Made by a program: the position numbers and the translations under genes
Part shown: in pieces, positions 48,276 to 60,040 of the stretch
Numbering within the stretch: position 1 is the first letter of the stretch
Layout: each line of letters opens with the position of its first letter
The notes under the pieces: model-generated
What the model was told of the DNA's origin: nothing
Seen by the model: only the letters and a program-made list of their open reading frames with translations
Database searches by the model: none
NCBI RefSeq assembly: GCF_018812025.1
Contig: NC_063063.1
Location: 3,107,672-3,171,671, forward strand
DNA: 64,000 nt
From: Megalobrama amblycephala
Lineage: Eukaryota > Chordata > Actinopteri > Cypriniformes > Xenocyprididae
Direction of reading: 5' to 3'

Positions 48276-49350
48276 GTTATGGAGAAGAGAGAGAATTTTA
48301 AAAATGTTTAAACATAGTAAATAATCTGAAAAGTAACATGCATTACATTTAAAAAAAAAACCTCAAATATAAATGCGTAAATTTATAAAGTAATATGTTA
48401 CTTTAATCATTACATCAAAAAAGTAATCTGATTACTTGTGTTACACCAACACTGTTACTTAAGTTAGTGACGTGATCAGACTAAATCAGGAACCATGACA
48501 GAGTGAGATAATCATTCTTGCAATTCAGCTTAAATCTTCATTACGTTACTGCATTTTTATTGACTTTCCAAAGCCAATTTTTCCTCACATTTGGCAGTTA
48601 GTAAGTGTTAATTTGGGGGTCTGAGCACAGCATGGGTTTTAATGCTGATTATAGGATGGATATGCATGGATTTACTTGAATAATATTTGAGAAATGCATT
48701 AAGAAAGTTAGATCACCAGCAAAAAATGTTGGTTGACTGGTTAAAGGATACCAGCATCCTGAACTCAACACACACTTGTGCTGCTTTTTTTTCCAGCAGG
48801 GTAATTACTGTTACGTTACGTAAGCACTCACTCACCCAAGCCAGATTCCGGAGCTTTTCTCCCTAATTTCCATTAAGAGACAATAAATTGGATCTGTGTT
48901 GTGCCAGATAGGGCCAACGGACATGCCAGCCTCGACAGGCATCTTTACAGCACACACTGTCTGATTGTATTCAGACTCTCCTTTCGCTTCTCCATGACGT
49001 GTGTGAGCAGACTTTCTGTGTCTGGCACTGTATAGTCGAGACATTTTTCCAGGTCTTCTTGCTGCTGAGAGTGTGTGTATTTGAAATAAAGCACATGTAT
49101 GTATGCAAGAGGTAATGATGAAAGTCCCTTCAAAAAGTTTGGTAAGGTCACACTTTATGCTGAAAATGCTGAAAATTCAGCTTTGATCACATGGAATAAA
49201 TTACACTTTACTATATATTCACATTAAAACCAGATATTTAAGGTCCAATTTTCACTATCAACTATGACTTTTGCCTTAATAAACTCCTAATTACTACTTA
49301 TTAATTGTATAAGGTAGATGTTAAGTTTGGGTTTAAGTGGTAGGATTAAA

Positions 49351-49601
49351 CACTCTCAAAAAAGATGTGTTAATTAATAACACATTTTTTGTGTTATTTT
49401 TTATGACACATTTTGTGTCATTTTGTGTACGTAATTGACACAAATTGTGTAAATATAACACATTAGTGTATAGAAAATGAGCAGGAATAACACATGGTTG
49501 AGTTAAAAGTAACACAAAATGTGTTGTCCTTAACTAGACACACAGGTGTGTTAAGATATAACACAAGTTGTGTTGTTTTTAACACATCTGTTTTAAGAGT
49601 G
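49351..49601. mobile_element. 251-bp MITE with CACTCTCAAAA ends, TGTGTTA-rich
   Basis: Left CACTCTCAAAA and right TTTTAAGAGTG are inverted. The interior is full of TGTGTTA/TAACACA repeats. It is nested in another repeat whose halves lie at about 49230-49350 (GGTCCAATTTTCACTATCAA) and 49602-49741 (AGTGAGAATTGGACC). Confidence 0.75.
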
Positions 49602-50127
49602 AAGGATGTAGAATAAAGTCATGCAGAAGAAGGCGTTAATATGTGCTTAATACGTAATAAACAGCCAATATCCTAGTAATATACATGTTAATAAGCAACT
49701 AGTTAATAGTGAGAATTGGACCCTAAACTAAAGTGTTACCTTGATAATAATGTTACATAAGATTTATATTTCAAATAAATGCTGTTCTTTTGAAGGTTAT
49801 ATTTGTCAACAAATCCTAAAATAAATAATATATCACAGTTTCCACAAAAATATGAAGCAGAACAACTGTTTACAACACTGATAATAATCATAAATGTTTC
49901 TTGAGCATCAAATCAGTATATTAGAATGATTTCTGAAGGATCATGTGACACTGAAGACTGGAGTAATGATGCTGAAAATTCAGCTTTGATCACAGGAATA
50001 AATTACAGTTTACTATATATTCACATCGAAACCAGATATTTAAATTGTAAAAATATTTTGCAATTTTTTTTACAGTATTTTTGATTAAATGAATGCAGCC
50101 TTGGTGAGCAAAAGAGATTAAAACATC

Positions 50128-51092
50128 GGTAACACTTTATAATAACTCACGCTATGAAGCATTAGTTAAGCATTAGTAAATAGTTAATTCATCATTTATA
50201 AAACATTAATAGACATTAGTAAGCCATTTATAAATACAGCTATACATGCTTTGTTCTTGATTTATAAGCATATCTATAATGAGTTTAATAATTGTATTTT
50301 CATACTTTATTAATGATCAATTTATCAATTCTAAATTATTTATTACATTATTCACAAACCAGTAATTTAGGAGTTGTCAATGGTTTATAAGATCATTTAG
50401 GAAGTGTAAGTAAATGATTAATAAAATATTTAAATGTACACTTATGCATCTTATTATTTAGACATATAGTATTAGTTACTCAGTGTGTTAATAAATGCTT
50501 TATTAACATATTCCTAGTGTCAAAACTACCTCGGTACTAACTTTAAAACATTAGAGAACAGCAGTGCAGAAGATCACTGAACCTTTAAATCTCATTTATA
50601 AAAGCTTTACAAAGCATAAATAGTCCTCACTTTAGATGAGCTCACAAAAATAGTTAACTGACTACTTCTAAATGTTTTATAACTACCTGAATTAATCATG
50701 AATTGCAGTAGGAATATGTGTTAATAAAACATTTACTAACACACTAAGTAACTATTACTATGTGTCTAAATAATAAGATGTATAAATGAATGTTTAAATA
50801 GTTTATTAATCATTTACTTACACTTACTAAATGAACTACTGACAACTCCTAAATAACTGGTTTGTAAATAATGTAATTCTTAATTTAGAAATGATAAATT
50901 GATTATTAATAAAGTATGAAAATACAATTATTAAACACATTATAGGTATGCTTATAAATCAAGAATAAAGCAATTATAGCTGTATTTATAAACTACTTAC
51001 TAATGTCTATTAATGCTTTATAAGTGATGAAATAACTATTAACTAATGCTTAACTAATGCTTCATAGTGTGCAGTTATTATAAAGTGTTACC
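50128..51092. mobile_element. Fold-back element with GGTAACACTTTATAATAA ends
   Basis: Left GGTAACACTTTATAATAA and right TTATTATAAAGTGTTACC are perfect inverted ends, with arms of several hundred bp (GCATTAGTTAAGCATTAGT and its complement). The flanks AAAACATC and AAAACATT suggest an 8-bp target duplication with one change. It sits inside a family-F relic (49745-50125 and 51093-51140). Confidence 0.8.
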
Positions 51093-51293
51093 AAAACATT
51101 AAAATAAATCGTATCAACCCCAAACTTTTGAACACTATAGTGCATACTTTAAGTAAGGATTTCAGTACTTTGTCCACCCCTGAAAACAGCTGAAGTTCTG
51201 TTTGGCCAGTCAGGTTTGTCACTGTTCTGTTCATCTATACTGATTAAAAGTATCTTTTTACCTCTCTTTGTGATGGTTGAAATTGTCAAACAG

Positions 51294-51379
51294 GTTATCA
51301 GGTGCACAAGGCCATAGAGAAGGAGAATAAAGAAGCAGAGCGAGGCGAGTCGTGTGCTGATGTGTTGAAGGGTGTGTGA
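51294..51379 (+). CDS. Candidate 3'-terminal exon of an unidentified gene
   Basis: A TGTCAAACAG acceptor-like sequence precedes an open stretch that, if the first two bases complete a Gly/Ser/Arg/Cys codon, reads YQVHKAIEKENKEAERGESC then ADVLKGV and TGA. The composition (charged, helix-forming, no low-complexity) and local GC rise look more protein-like than the surrounding repeats. I do not recognise the protein. No partner exon, start codon or polyadenylation signal was identified. It could be a chance open frame of 28 codons or part of an unannotated gene upstream. Confidence 0.3.
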
Positions 51380-51690
51380 CTCTCGTGTTCTCGCACGAGG
51401 AGAGAGACGAGGCGATCAAACCCTCTCCAAGCCTTCGGCTGCAACCCAGACACTCATGTTCAGTCAGACGCTCTGTGAGGGGGAACTTGGTAACACTTCA
51501 CAATAAGGTTTCTTTGGTTAACATTCGTTCTCTACATTAGTTTACATGAACTAACAATCATAAATACTTCTAAAGCATTCATTAATGAATGTGTCTCGGG
51601 TGTAATGGGACCTTGCTGTATCTTTTATGCTTCAAATGAAACATTACTTGAAAGTGTTCGTACAATAACATGAACAATGAATAATTTTCG

Positions 51691-51945
51691 TTAAAGGGGT
51701 AGTTAAACCAATGAAAATGAAAATTCAGTCAACATTTACATTTACCCACAAGTTGTACCAAATCTGTATGAATTTCTTTCTTCTGCTGAACACAAAAAGA
51801 AGATATTTTGAAGAATGTTGGTAACCAAACAGCTGATGGACCCCATTGACTTCCATAGTATATTTTTCCATACTATGGAAGTCAATGGGGTCCATCAACT
51901 TTTTGGTTACAAACATTCTTCAAAATATCTTCTTTTGTGTTCAGC
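51691..51945. mobile_element. TTAAAGGGGTAGTT MITE, hairpin with truncated right arm
   Basis: AAGAAGATATTTTGAAGAATG and GACCCCATTGACTTCCATAG on the left arm are mirrored by their complements around the centre near 51868. The right arm stops just before the next element starts at 51950. Confidence 0.7.
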
Positions 51946-51949
51946 ATTA

Positions 51950-53925
51950 TTAAAGGGGTCATGAACTGGATATTTTGTAATTATTTTATGTTTTCTGTGG
52001 TGCACTTATAATGTTAGCATGATTTTTACATCAAAAATTGACATAATTTAGAAATAAAAGGCATTTTTCCTACCCTGATTTGAGCGCTCTGTTTGAAGGG
52101 GCGTGTCTGCTGTGAGACTTCAGTGTAAACGCCCACTGCTGTGATTGGCTGACATCTTTGCAATTGAAATAAGTATTACATGTGGAATCCTTTCGAATAC
52201 TTTTACCACATTTTTACTATTACAGCTGTCGAGATTAACGAATCGTGAAAAATAGTTGATTATTGCATTATATTTAGATCTATTCCATCACATGAAAGGT
52301 TGCAGTGATGAGCATTGAGCAGATGACAGTCTGCTGATCGCGTGTATCATTGCAACACAATTTCTGCACTGTCTCGAAATGCTTTCGCCATAACTAACAA
52401 TGCAAACATGATGTAAATACAGTAAGAGATTCGTTGTGTAGTGTAAGAGCGTCACTATAACGGGAGTTTTGGCAATTGTCAAGATAAACTCGCGCTGCGT
52501 GATCGACAGATTCAGGCGTTATAAAAAGAGCGTTCTTTGAAGTAAAAATACTAGGATTATTCATTATGAATTTAACTCTCATTACCGGTTTAAAAATATA
52601 CTTTACTTACAGTTTGTGGGGTCCTTGCTGATTCCAGAACAGATTCCTGATCTTTGAGCAAAAGTTTTTGGGCAAAGTCAGTCTCGTATTGCGACTTGTT
52701 CTCAAAACAGTCGCTTGTAAAATTTATAGTACACTGTAAAAAAAATCCCAGTAAAATTTACAGTAAAAAACCGGCAGCTGTGGTTGCCAGAACTTTACCG
52801 TAAAAAATACAGTAGCAATGTAAAAAAAAATCTGTTAAATTTATGGTAAAATAACGTATTTCATTAACTGATATAATGTTAATTTACCAACCTAATGAAG
52901 TACTAATATCTGTTTTGTACCTTTATAATACACTGACAGTCACCAAACACAGTGGTGATAAGAGTCACATGACGAATCAAAGTTCATCACAAGCAGAGAA
53001 GGAAACCACTAACATATAGAAGGTGCACACAGTGTCATTCACACACACACTAAACACCATCATGGGAACATGCATGAAATTTTAAAAATGCAATAAACAT
53101 TAATTTAACAACATTAGATGTAACATAAAACCCTAATGTACATAACTGATTAGAAAAAAATGAGAAAAACTAAGAAGAAACAGTTATTTCAACGAAAATA
53201 TATCAAATGTGAAGTGTCACGCAGGGAATTGTGGGAATGTCAATTTATGGTTTTTCACTGTAAATTTTACAATGAATTGTTATTTTTCACTTCCAAAAAC
53301 TGTGAATTTAACGGTATTTTACCATAAAATTACATTAAATGTAGCGTTCTATTACAGTTATTCACCGTATATAGTACGGAAACTTTCTGTAAACCACTTG
53401 ACAGTTTTTCACCGCAGCATTTTTACAGTCTTTTACTGTTAAAATCACGGTCATTTTTTACAGTGTACAAACATGCAAGTCAGCCCTGACATGACTAGGA
53501 TGTTCGTTAAAAATAAACCGAATCCATTTTTCTCTGACATCGGGATCCTTCGGCAGCTCATGCAAAATTTGTTTTTCCACAGCCATGGAGGAACAACAAA
53601 TTTGACATAATTTTATCGTAAACAACTTCTTTAGATCCACTCGCTGCTCATCGACTGAACACCAGTGGGCGGGGCCAATGATGCGATGATGTAAAAGAAG
53701 GCGTGGTTGTCTTGCTCCAGAGGCAGTCTTATGCAAATGATTGTGACATCACATGACACCTCTGTTCCAAACAAGGCTTTTTACAGCTTGATTATATAAG
53801 TGCTTTTTCATTGATGATGAGGACGTTTTAAGTTATGGAACTTGCAGGATGTAATAATGATACAAAGACCTCTTATATAGCAAAAGACCAGAACAATTTG
53901 ATTTCTCGTGTCATGACCCCTTTAA
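51950..53925. mobile_element. TTAAAGGGGTCATGA element, 2 kb, with nested insertion
   Basis: Perfect 15-bp TIRs TTAAAGGGGTCATGA lie at both ends, with TTAA as the likely duplicated target. The left part matches 25345-26000. It contains a separate element at 52732-53465. Candidate frames inside are not recognisable. Confidence 0.8.
52732..53465. mobile_element. CACTGTAAAAA MITE flanked by TA duplication
   Basis: Ends CACTGTAAAAA and TTTTTACAGTG are flanked by TA on both sides. The interior is rich in TTTACAGTAAAA-type and TTTACTGT-type inverted motifs. It is non-coding and nested in the 51950-53925 element. Confidence 0.78.
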
Positions 53926-54049
53926 AATCAAAAGTTGTGTCTGTTAATATTAGTTTATGCACTGTGAACTAACATTGAACATCCATTTTGTTAAAGATTA
54001 ATAAAACACATATTGCTCATGATTAGTTAATGCATTAACTAATGTTAAC

Positions 54050-55165
54050 CAATGAGAAACACACAGAAACTTTTAGTTTAAGATGTTGAATATGTTAAAA
54101 CTGTGACGTAAAGTGCAAAAGAACTATTTTGGTTTCTTTCCTCAAATAAAGATTCAAAAGAGACGTTGAAAATCATTTACATTAAAATATAATTAGATTT
54201 AAATGGAAAAATGAATCTTTTCAATCACAAAAATGCAAAATCGAAGCATTTTCACAGGTGCTTTCAAGACTTTGTGAAGTCTTGTTACTGTTTCATTGCG
54301 TGCCTTTTTTTATTAATGTTCCCAATTTGTTCTCCGCTCCTCTTGCACATCCATCTTTCTTTGCAAACTCTTATGTAACAGTGTTCAGAGGGAGGGTTTC
54401 TCCACGTGGAGGCCCGAGAAACGTGTGTGGGCCTGTCCATGTGCTTGTCAGATTGAAATGGTCGATGGTATCGCAAATAAATTGGATTATTTCATGCTAT
54501 ATTTGTATTTGTTTGTCTAGTCGAGGACGGGTTGAGCGTCTAAACGCTATTATTAAGCTATAAATACAATGCAAAACTAAGAACAGGCCTATTGAGTATT
54601 ATTGAATCATCCGTGTTTAGAGGCACCGTCTGAATGAATCCTCAAGACAAGTGACATCATCAACAGCAATCATTTTTTTATCAAGCATTTCTGAGAAGAG
54701 AGAGGGGACATGAATATGAGCATGTCGCTCCATGTGACTCATGTGTACGTATACAGAGGACGTCAAATGATGTGACTTGCCAACCAATTCAGTTCCATTT
54801 TAGTCACAGAGCACTTATCGTGTCCTATAAGAAATCAACAGACGTATACTATCCACCTCGCTATAAACGAGCCTAGAATGATTGCTTTTCAGCATGCTTA
54901 ATATCCAGGACAGATGGATGTTTTAAACGGTCGCATTGACCTGCACGTCATTCTTTGACATAGCAAAAGAATTAAAGTCATCTCAACCTATGCTTGGAAA
55001 ATATGATCATCCAGAAAGCATTCGCAGACCAGCATTAGTTATCCTATTGTAAATAAATGCTGTTTTTAATGCATTTTTGTGATTTTTGGTAGTTCAAGTA
55101 ATCAAAAGAGGTGTTAAAAATCATGACTGTGATTACTTTACAGTTCATTCATCACTCTCAATAAT
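54050..55165. other. Intergenic, no feature recognised
   Basis: Non-repetitive looking sequence. The 101-codon frame at 54258-54563 lacks recognisable domains and has a 63-codon frame opposite it. Confidence 0.35.
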
Positions 55166-55169
55166 TAAA

Positions 55170-55852
55170 TTAAAGGGGAACTATAATGCCCCTTTTTACA
55201 AGATGTAATATAAGTCTCTGGTGTCCCCAGAATGTGTCTGTGAAGTTTCAGCTCAAAATCCCCCACAGATCATTTATTATAGCTTGACAAGTTTGTCCCT
55301 TTAAATGCAAATGAGTTGCTGCTCCCGCCCCCTTTCCAGAAGAGGGCGGAGCTTTAACAGCTCAACAACAACAATCTCACGCAAAAACCGGAGTCGACAC
55401 TGATGGAGAGACTCAGGAAGAAGTTACAACTTTTAGAATGAAACTGGACGTTTCTGAATGGTTAGTGGATAAATTGATGTAGTTGCTGTGGAGTTGATTC
55501 AACTCATCCACTAGCATGTGCCGTCATGTTCATCTTTTGTGTTGAATTGACCCTCGTTTGTGAAGCAGTCCGGCGTAAAATGACGGCATGACAACAACAC
55601 TCGACTACAACAACTCTTCCTCTTCTCTAAAGCAGCCCAACGTGGCCCCGCCCCCTTTGTTGTGTGTTCTTGGGGGCGGGGTTTTGTAAATTTTGTGGTT
55701 TATGATGTCACTAACTCAGGAAGAAGCTTGTTGTAGTCCCTACCTGCTGTTTGTTGTAGTCCTTAAACAGTGATTTCTTTATAAGAAAATATCTCCCTTT
55801 GCATTGAACTTTCAGTGTCGTAACTTTAAATCATAATCAAGGACCCCTTTAA
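55170..55852. mobile_element. TTAAAGGGGAACTATAATGC element
   Basis: It begins TTAAAGGGGAACTATAATGC and ends GGACCCCTTTAA, giving a short imperfect TIR with TTAA targets. The interior includes CCCGCCCCCTTTCC and GCCCCGCCCCCTTTG blocks. There is no frame of note. Confidence 0.65.
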
Positions 55853-56003
55853 ACTGTAATGAAACTTTGAGCCTGATTGACTTTCTCATGCTGTGCTGTT
55901 ACAAAGTTCTTGAATGAGGTATGAGATTTTTGCTGCATCTGCAAAACAAAAGAAATTGAATAGACAACAGTCATGGGAGTGGCAGATATGTAACCGACTG
56001 TAC

Positions 56004-56217
56004 TTAAAGGGATAGTTCACCCAAAACATAAAAGAAGGTATTTTGAAGAAAATGCATAACCAAACACTGACTTCCGTAGTATGGGAAAAAATACTATGGG
56101 GACCATCAGCTGTTTGGTTGCATGCATTCTTCAAAATATCTTCTTTTATGTTCAACAGAAGAAAGGTTTAAGTAGATGTTGACAGAATAGTCAGTTTTGG
56201 GTGAACTGTCCCTTTAA
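56004..56217. mobile_element. 214-bp MITE, TTAAAGGGATAGTTCACCC ends
   Basis: Inverted ends TTAAAGGGATAGTTCACCC and GGGTGAACTGTCCCTTTAA flank a hairpin with AGAAGGTATTTTGAAGAA and TTCTTCAAAATATCTTCTTT. It is a complete small element of the TTAA class. Confidence 0.8.
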
Positions 56218-56375
56218 GGTGTGGCTTAAGGGCCAGCAGAAGAATACATATTTACTTTGCTGATTTATTACACTAAAGTAAGCATGGGCAAAAATCAAAA
56301 ATGAATGTTTCAAACCAGAGTTGCATTCTGGTTTCACATGATTATCTATTCCTCCAGACAGTGAAGGAGAGAATC

Positions 56376-56408
<33 letters not shown>
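56376..56408. repeat. (GT)n microsatellite
   Basis: GT run 120 bp before a CA run of similar length. Confidence 0.95.
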
Positions 56409-56411
<3 letters not shown>

Positions 56412-56524
56412 CATGGACAGTTGGAGGCCAGTCAGTTATCTAATGACCCAGAGAATTGAAGCACAGGCTGCTTTCCCTTACTAACCTTCCCTTGGTGCAA
56501 CAGATTGTCGACTCGCCCGTCATC

Positions 56525-56532
56525 CACCCACC

Positions 56533-56569
<37 letters not shown>
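56525..56569. repeat. (CACC)n-(CA)n microsatellite
   Basis: CCAC tetramers pass into CA dinucleotides. With the GT run at 56376 it makes an inverted pair. Confidence 0.95.
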
Positions 56570-56571
<2 letters not shown>

Positions 56572-56929
56572 AGTGTTTAAAAAACAAATATGATTAACCT
56601 ACATCCATTAATAAAAGCTCATTTGGGTCAAACAACAGCTTGACATAACCAGACACATATCATCGGCTAGAATATATTAAGCATGAACTGAATGTAATGT
56701 TTTAGGACACTCAATTGCATGATATTTTACAATGGAGTTAAAATGCATTACAGTTTAAATGTATATTAAATGCAATTAGCTGAATTTTAGAGTGTTTTTT
56801 ATGACCCACTTATAAAACTTAAGTAAATCTTTGTAATTTCAGAATCACTTCCATTGTCTTTGCAATATGGTTAAAGTGTACTGCTGAATGTACTGACAAG
56901 CATTTATGATAAAATAAATATTTGATCAC

Positions 56930-58716
56930 ACTTTGTTTTGAGGTGTCTGTGTTACAGTGTAATTGTAATGTGTAATTACAAAATTGCAATTTAGCACAAA
57001 ATATATTAACTATAAATGTGATATCAAATAATATACAGTTAAAATTACAATCAAATACGGTAACACTTTATTTTACAGTGGTCTTGTTACATGTAGTTAC
57101 TGTATAATAACTATATATTATGCATAATTGCATGCAACTAACCCTAAACCAACCCTAATACTAACCCTGTAGTAAGTACATGTAGTTAATCACACAATTA
57201 CACATTGTATTTAAATACATGACATATAAGTTTCAATCAAAATATTTGGTAACACTTTATTTTACAGTATCATTGTTACAGGTTACATTTAGTTAGTAAT
57301 TACTATAAATTGTGCATAATTACATGTAACTAACCCTAATCCAACCCTATTCTTAACCCTAACCCTATAGTAAGTACATGTAGTTAATTATTATCACACA
57401 GAAATGTATTTTACATGTGTTTTAGTATATTAGTCAACTCATCAAAATAAGTATGCTTCTTGAAAAACAATGTACTTAAATTGTTAAAATTGATAAATTG
57501 TTTAATTTGACATTATTACAAAATGCACTTAAAAGTGTACTTAAGTGTGTTATAAAACATTGTGTTACACTTTATTTTAAGGTGTCCGTATTACAGTGTA
57601 ATTATACATTTAATTACTGAGTAATATTAATTAACTACATGTACTTACTATAGGGTTAGGGTTAGGATGAGTTAACTGCATGTAATTATGCACAATTTAT
57701 AGTTATTACTACAGTAACTACATGTAACAAGAACACTAAAATAAAGTGTTACCAAACATAGCTGTGATAGTGTACACTTAAGTGGCCTTTTATGCCATCA
57801 ATATTATATTATCTGCAAGTACAGTTTTTGGTAACACTTTATTTTTCAGTGTCATTGTTACACATTAAATATAGTTACTGTAGTAATAACTTGAAATTAT
57901 GCATATTTACATGCAATTAACCCTAAACCAAACCCTCATCCTAAACCTATAGTAAGTACATGTAGTTAATTATTATTACGCAGTACTTAAATGTATAATA
58001 ATGCACTGTAACACGGATACCTTAAAATAGTGGTTTACACTTTATTTTAAGGTGTTACACTGCAATTATACATTTAAGTACTGAGTAATATTAAATAACA
58101 TGTACTTACTATAGGTTTAGGATTAGGTTTTGGTTTGGTTTAGGGTTCGTTGCATGTAATTATGCATAATTTTTAATTATTACAATAGTAACTACATGTA
58201 ACATATGTAAGTATAACTGAAACTTATGTATTTAAATTATTACAAATGTGTAATTACAAAATTGCAATTTAGCACATTTAATATATATTTACTTTAAATG
58301 TTATGTCAATTAACGCTACAGTTAAAATCACAATTAAGTACAGTAACACATTATTTTACAGTGTTCTTGTTACACTTTACATGCAGTTACTGTAGTAAAA
58401 ACTATACATTATGCATAATTACATGCAACTAACCAAACCCTAATACTAACCCATAGTAAGTACATGTAGTTTATTACACAATTACACATTATATTTAAAT
58501 ACGTGACATATAAGTTTCATTAGAAATATTTGGTAACACTTTATTTTACAGTGTCATTGTTACACATTGTTATAAATTGTGCATAATTACATGCAATTAA
58601 TCATACAAGCCCTAATCCTAACCCTAACCCTATAGTACATGTAGTTAATTATAATTACTCAGTACTTAAATATATAATTACACTGTAATGCTGACACCTT
58701 AAAATAAAGTGTAGCC
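56930..58716. repeat. Cluster of GGTAACACTTTATTTT fold-back units
   Basis: Units begin at 57059, 57248, 57829 and about 58530 in forward orientation, with reverse-oriented starts near 57561 and 58034 (TTACACTTTATTTTAAGGTG). Inner segments share GCATAATTACATGCAACTAA, ACCCTAACCCTATAG and AAGTACATGTAGTTAAT. It is a local pile-up of partial copies of one TIR family. The CCCTAA motifs belong to the element and are not a telomere array. Confidence 0.75.
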
Positions 58717-59332
58717 CAGTTTTATTTATTTATTTATTTATTTATTTTCAAAGTAGACTTTTAAGATTTGAATTACAAACTTTAACAGTGTCCTAAAAGT
58801 GCACATTCAATACCATTAAGCACACTTCTTTTTCACAAGGGGAAGCTCTGCCCAGTGTGAAATCAGACCTGTAAAATACATCAGTCTGTGTCTAAAAGAG
58901 CGAGTTTGTCAACAGGAACCACAATTAGCCCTGTGAATCATCCATGTCTCTGTAACGAGCAATTATGCAGCAGGAACAGTCTTTGATAATAGCTATGATC
59001 AGCTCTCAGTACTGTCGATCTGTGAGCGCGGCAGACGCAGATACTGAGACCATCTTGCAGGGGTCATTTCATATATTATTTGATTATTTATTCTGAAGTT
59101 GTGACTGCTTCACAAACACTCTGAAATGTGCTGCTCAAACTGTTAAGGTTGGCTTGACACAGAAATCACTAATGATTATATAAACTGAAATGTGTTTTCC
59201 ATATGTAAATTGCGTGAGCTTATTTTATCCATTAGATCAAAACATCTGAAAAAAACATACTTTTACCCACCCATAGACCATCCCCTTGAAGAAATCAGGA
59301 CAGAAGTGGTTGAAAGTGGATGAAAGAGGTGG

Positions 59333-59420
59333 ATTAAAACACCAGGTGTAAACGGGTATGTGTCTGCCTCGTCCACTTGTGATCCAAAACGCATCTTAAT
59401 ACCAGGTGGAAACAGGGCCT
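59333..59420. repeat. Dispersed repeat copy (pair with 48190-48275)
   Basis: ACCAGGTGTAAACGGGTATG, TGTCTGCCTCGTCCACTTGT and AAACAGGGCCTCAGAC match the 48.2-kb copy in the same orientation. Confidence 0.5.
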
Positions 59421-60040
59421 CAGACTCAAATCGCTTTCTGTACCTTTAATTATATGATAGTGTGGTAATTATTAGACTTATGTAGTGTAGCCTATATTTA
59501 GCCTATATACAGTAAATGGTGTCATCATACTCAAAACCCTTAATCAGCTCCAGATGAAGGGCAGTAAAGTGAAGCGAGCGTCTCCAGATCTTGAGCTTTG
59601 AAGCGTCTCAGCTTTGATCATCATGAGAGAGTCTTGAGCAGGACACTTGACTTGTGCAGCACTTTACATTCACACAGACTGATACCATGACTGCGCACAT
59701 TCAGCTAAAGCGCTTTTTTGAGTCACAAATGGATGCGTGTGTGTGTATGTGTGCGTGTGAGAGGGGGCGGAGGGTTTGTTTTGGCGTCAGCGCTCTGCTG
59801 TTAGCGTGACTCGGATAGAGTTCTGCCGCACGGGAATGCCGAGTCCTCCGTAATCAAGACTTCTCAGATAAGACTCAATCAGCACACAGACTGACTTTAA
59901 CAGAGCCTTGGAACACATCCTTGAAATACTCAGATTCTTAAAATTTTGCTTTTATTGTTTTAAATATTTTAAAATAAAAAATCAAATGTATTTTTTAACA
60001 TTTAAAACATTACTGTTTACATTACATTACAATTATAATT

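Larger units (their letters stand above)
44000..49140. other. Intergenic region without recognised genes
   Basis: It holds the (GT)n tract at 46.0-46.4 kb, a MITE fragment at 48.07 kb and short AT runs near 46.97 kb. The 46440-46660 and 48830-49050 stretches are of balanced composition and non-repetitive, but no exon can be supported. Confidence 0.4.

Noticed and set aside
48832..49151. Overlapping 68- and 70-codon minus-strand frames
   Set aside because: No start context, splice partners or recognised motif. The region looks unique but coding cannot be argued.
57300..58660. Interstitial telomeric repeat
   Set aside because: CCCTAA occurs only one to three times per unit and always in the same context within a transposable-element family.
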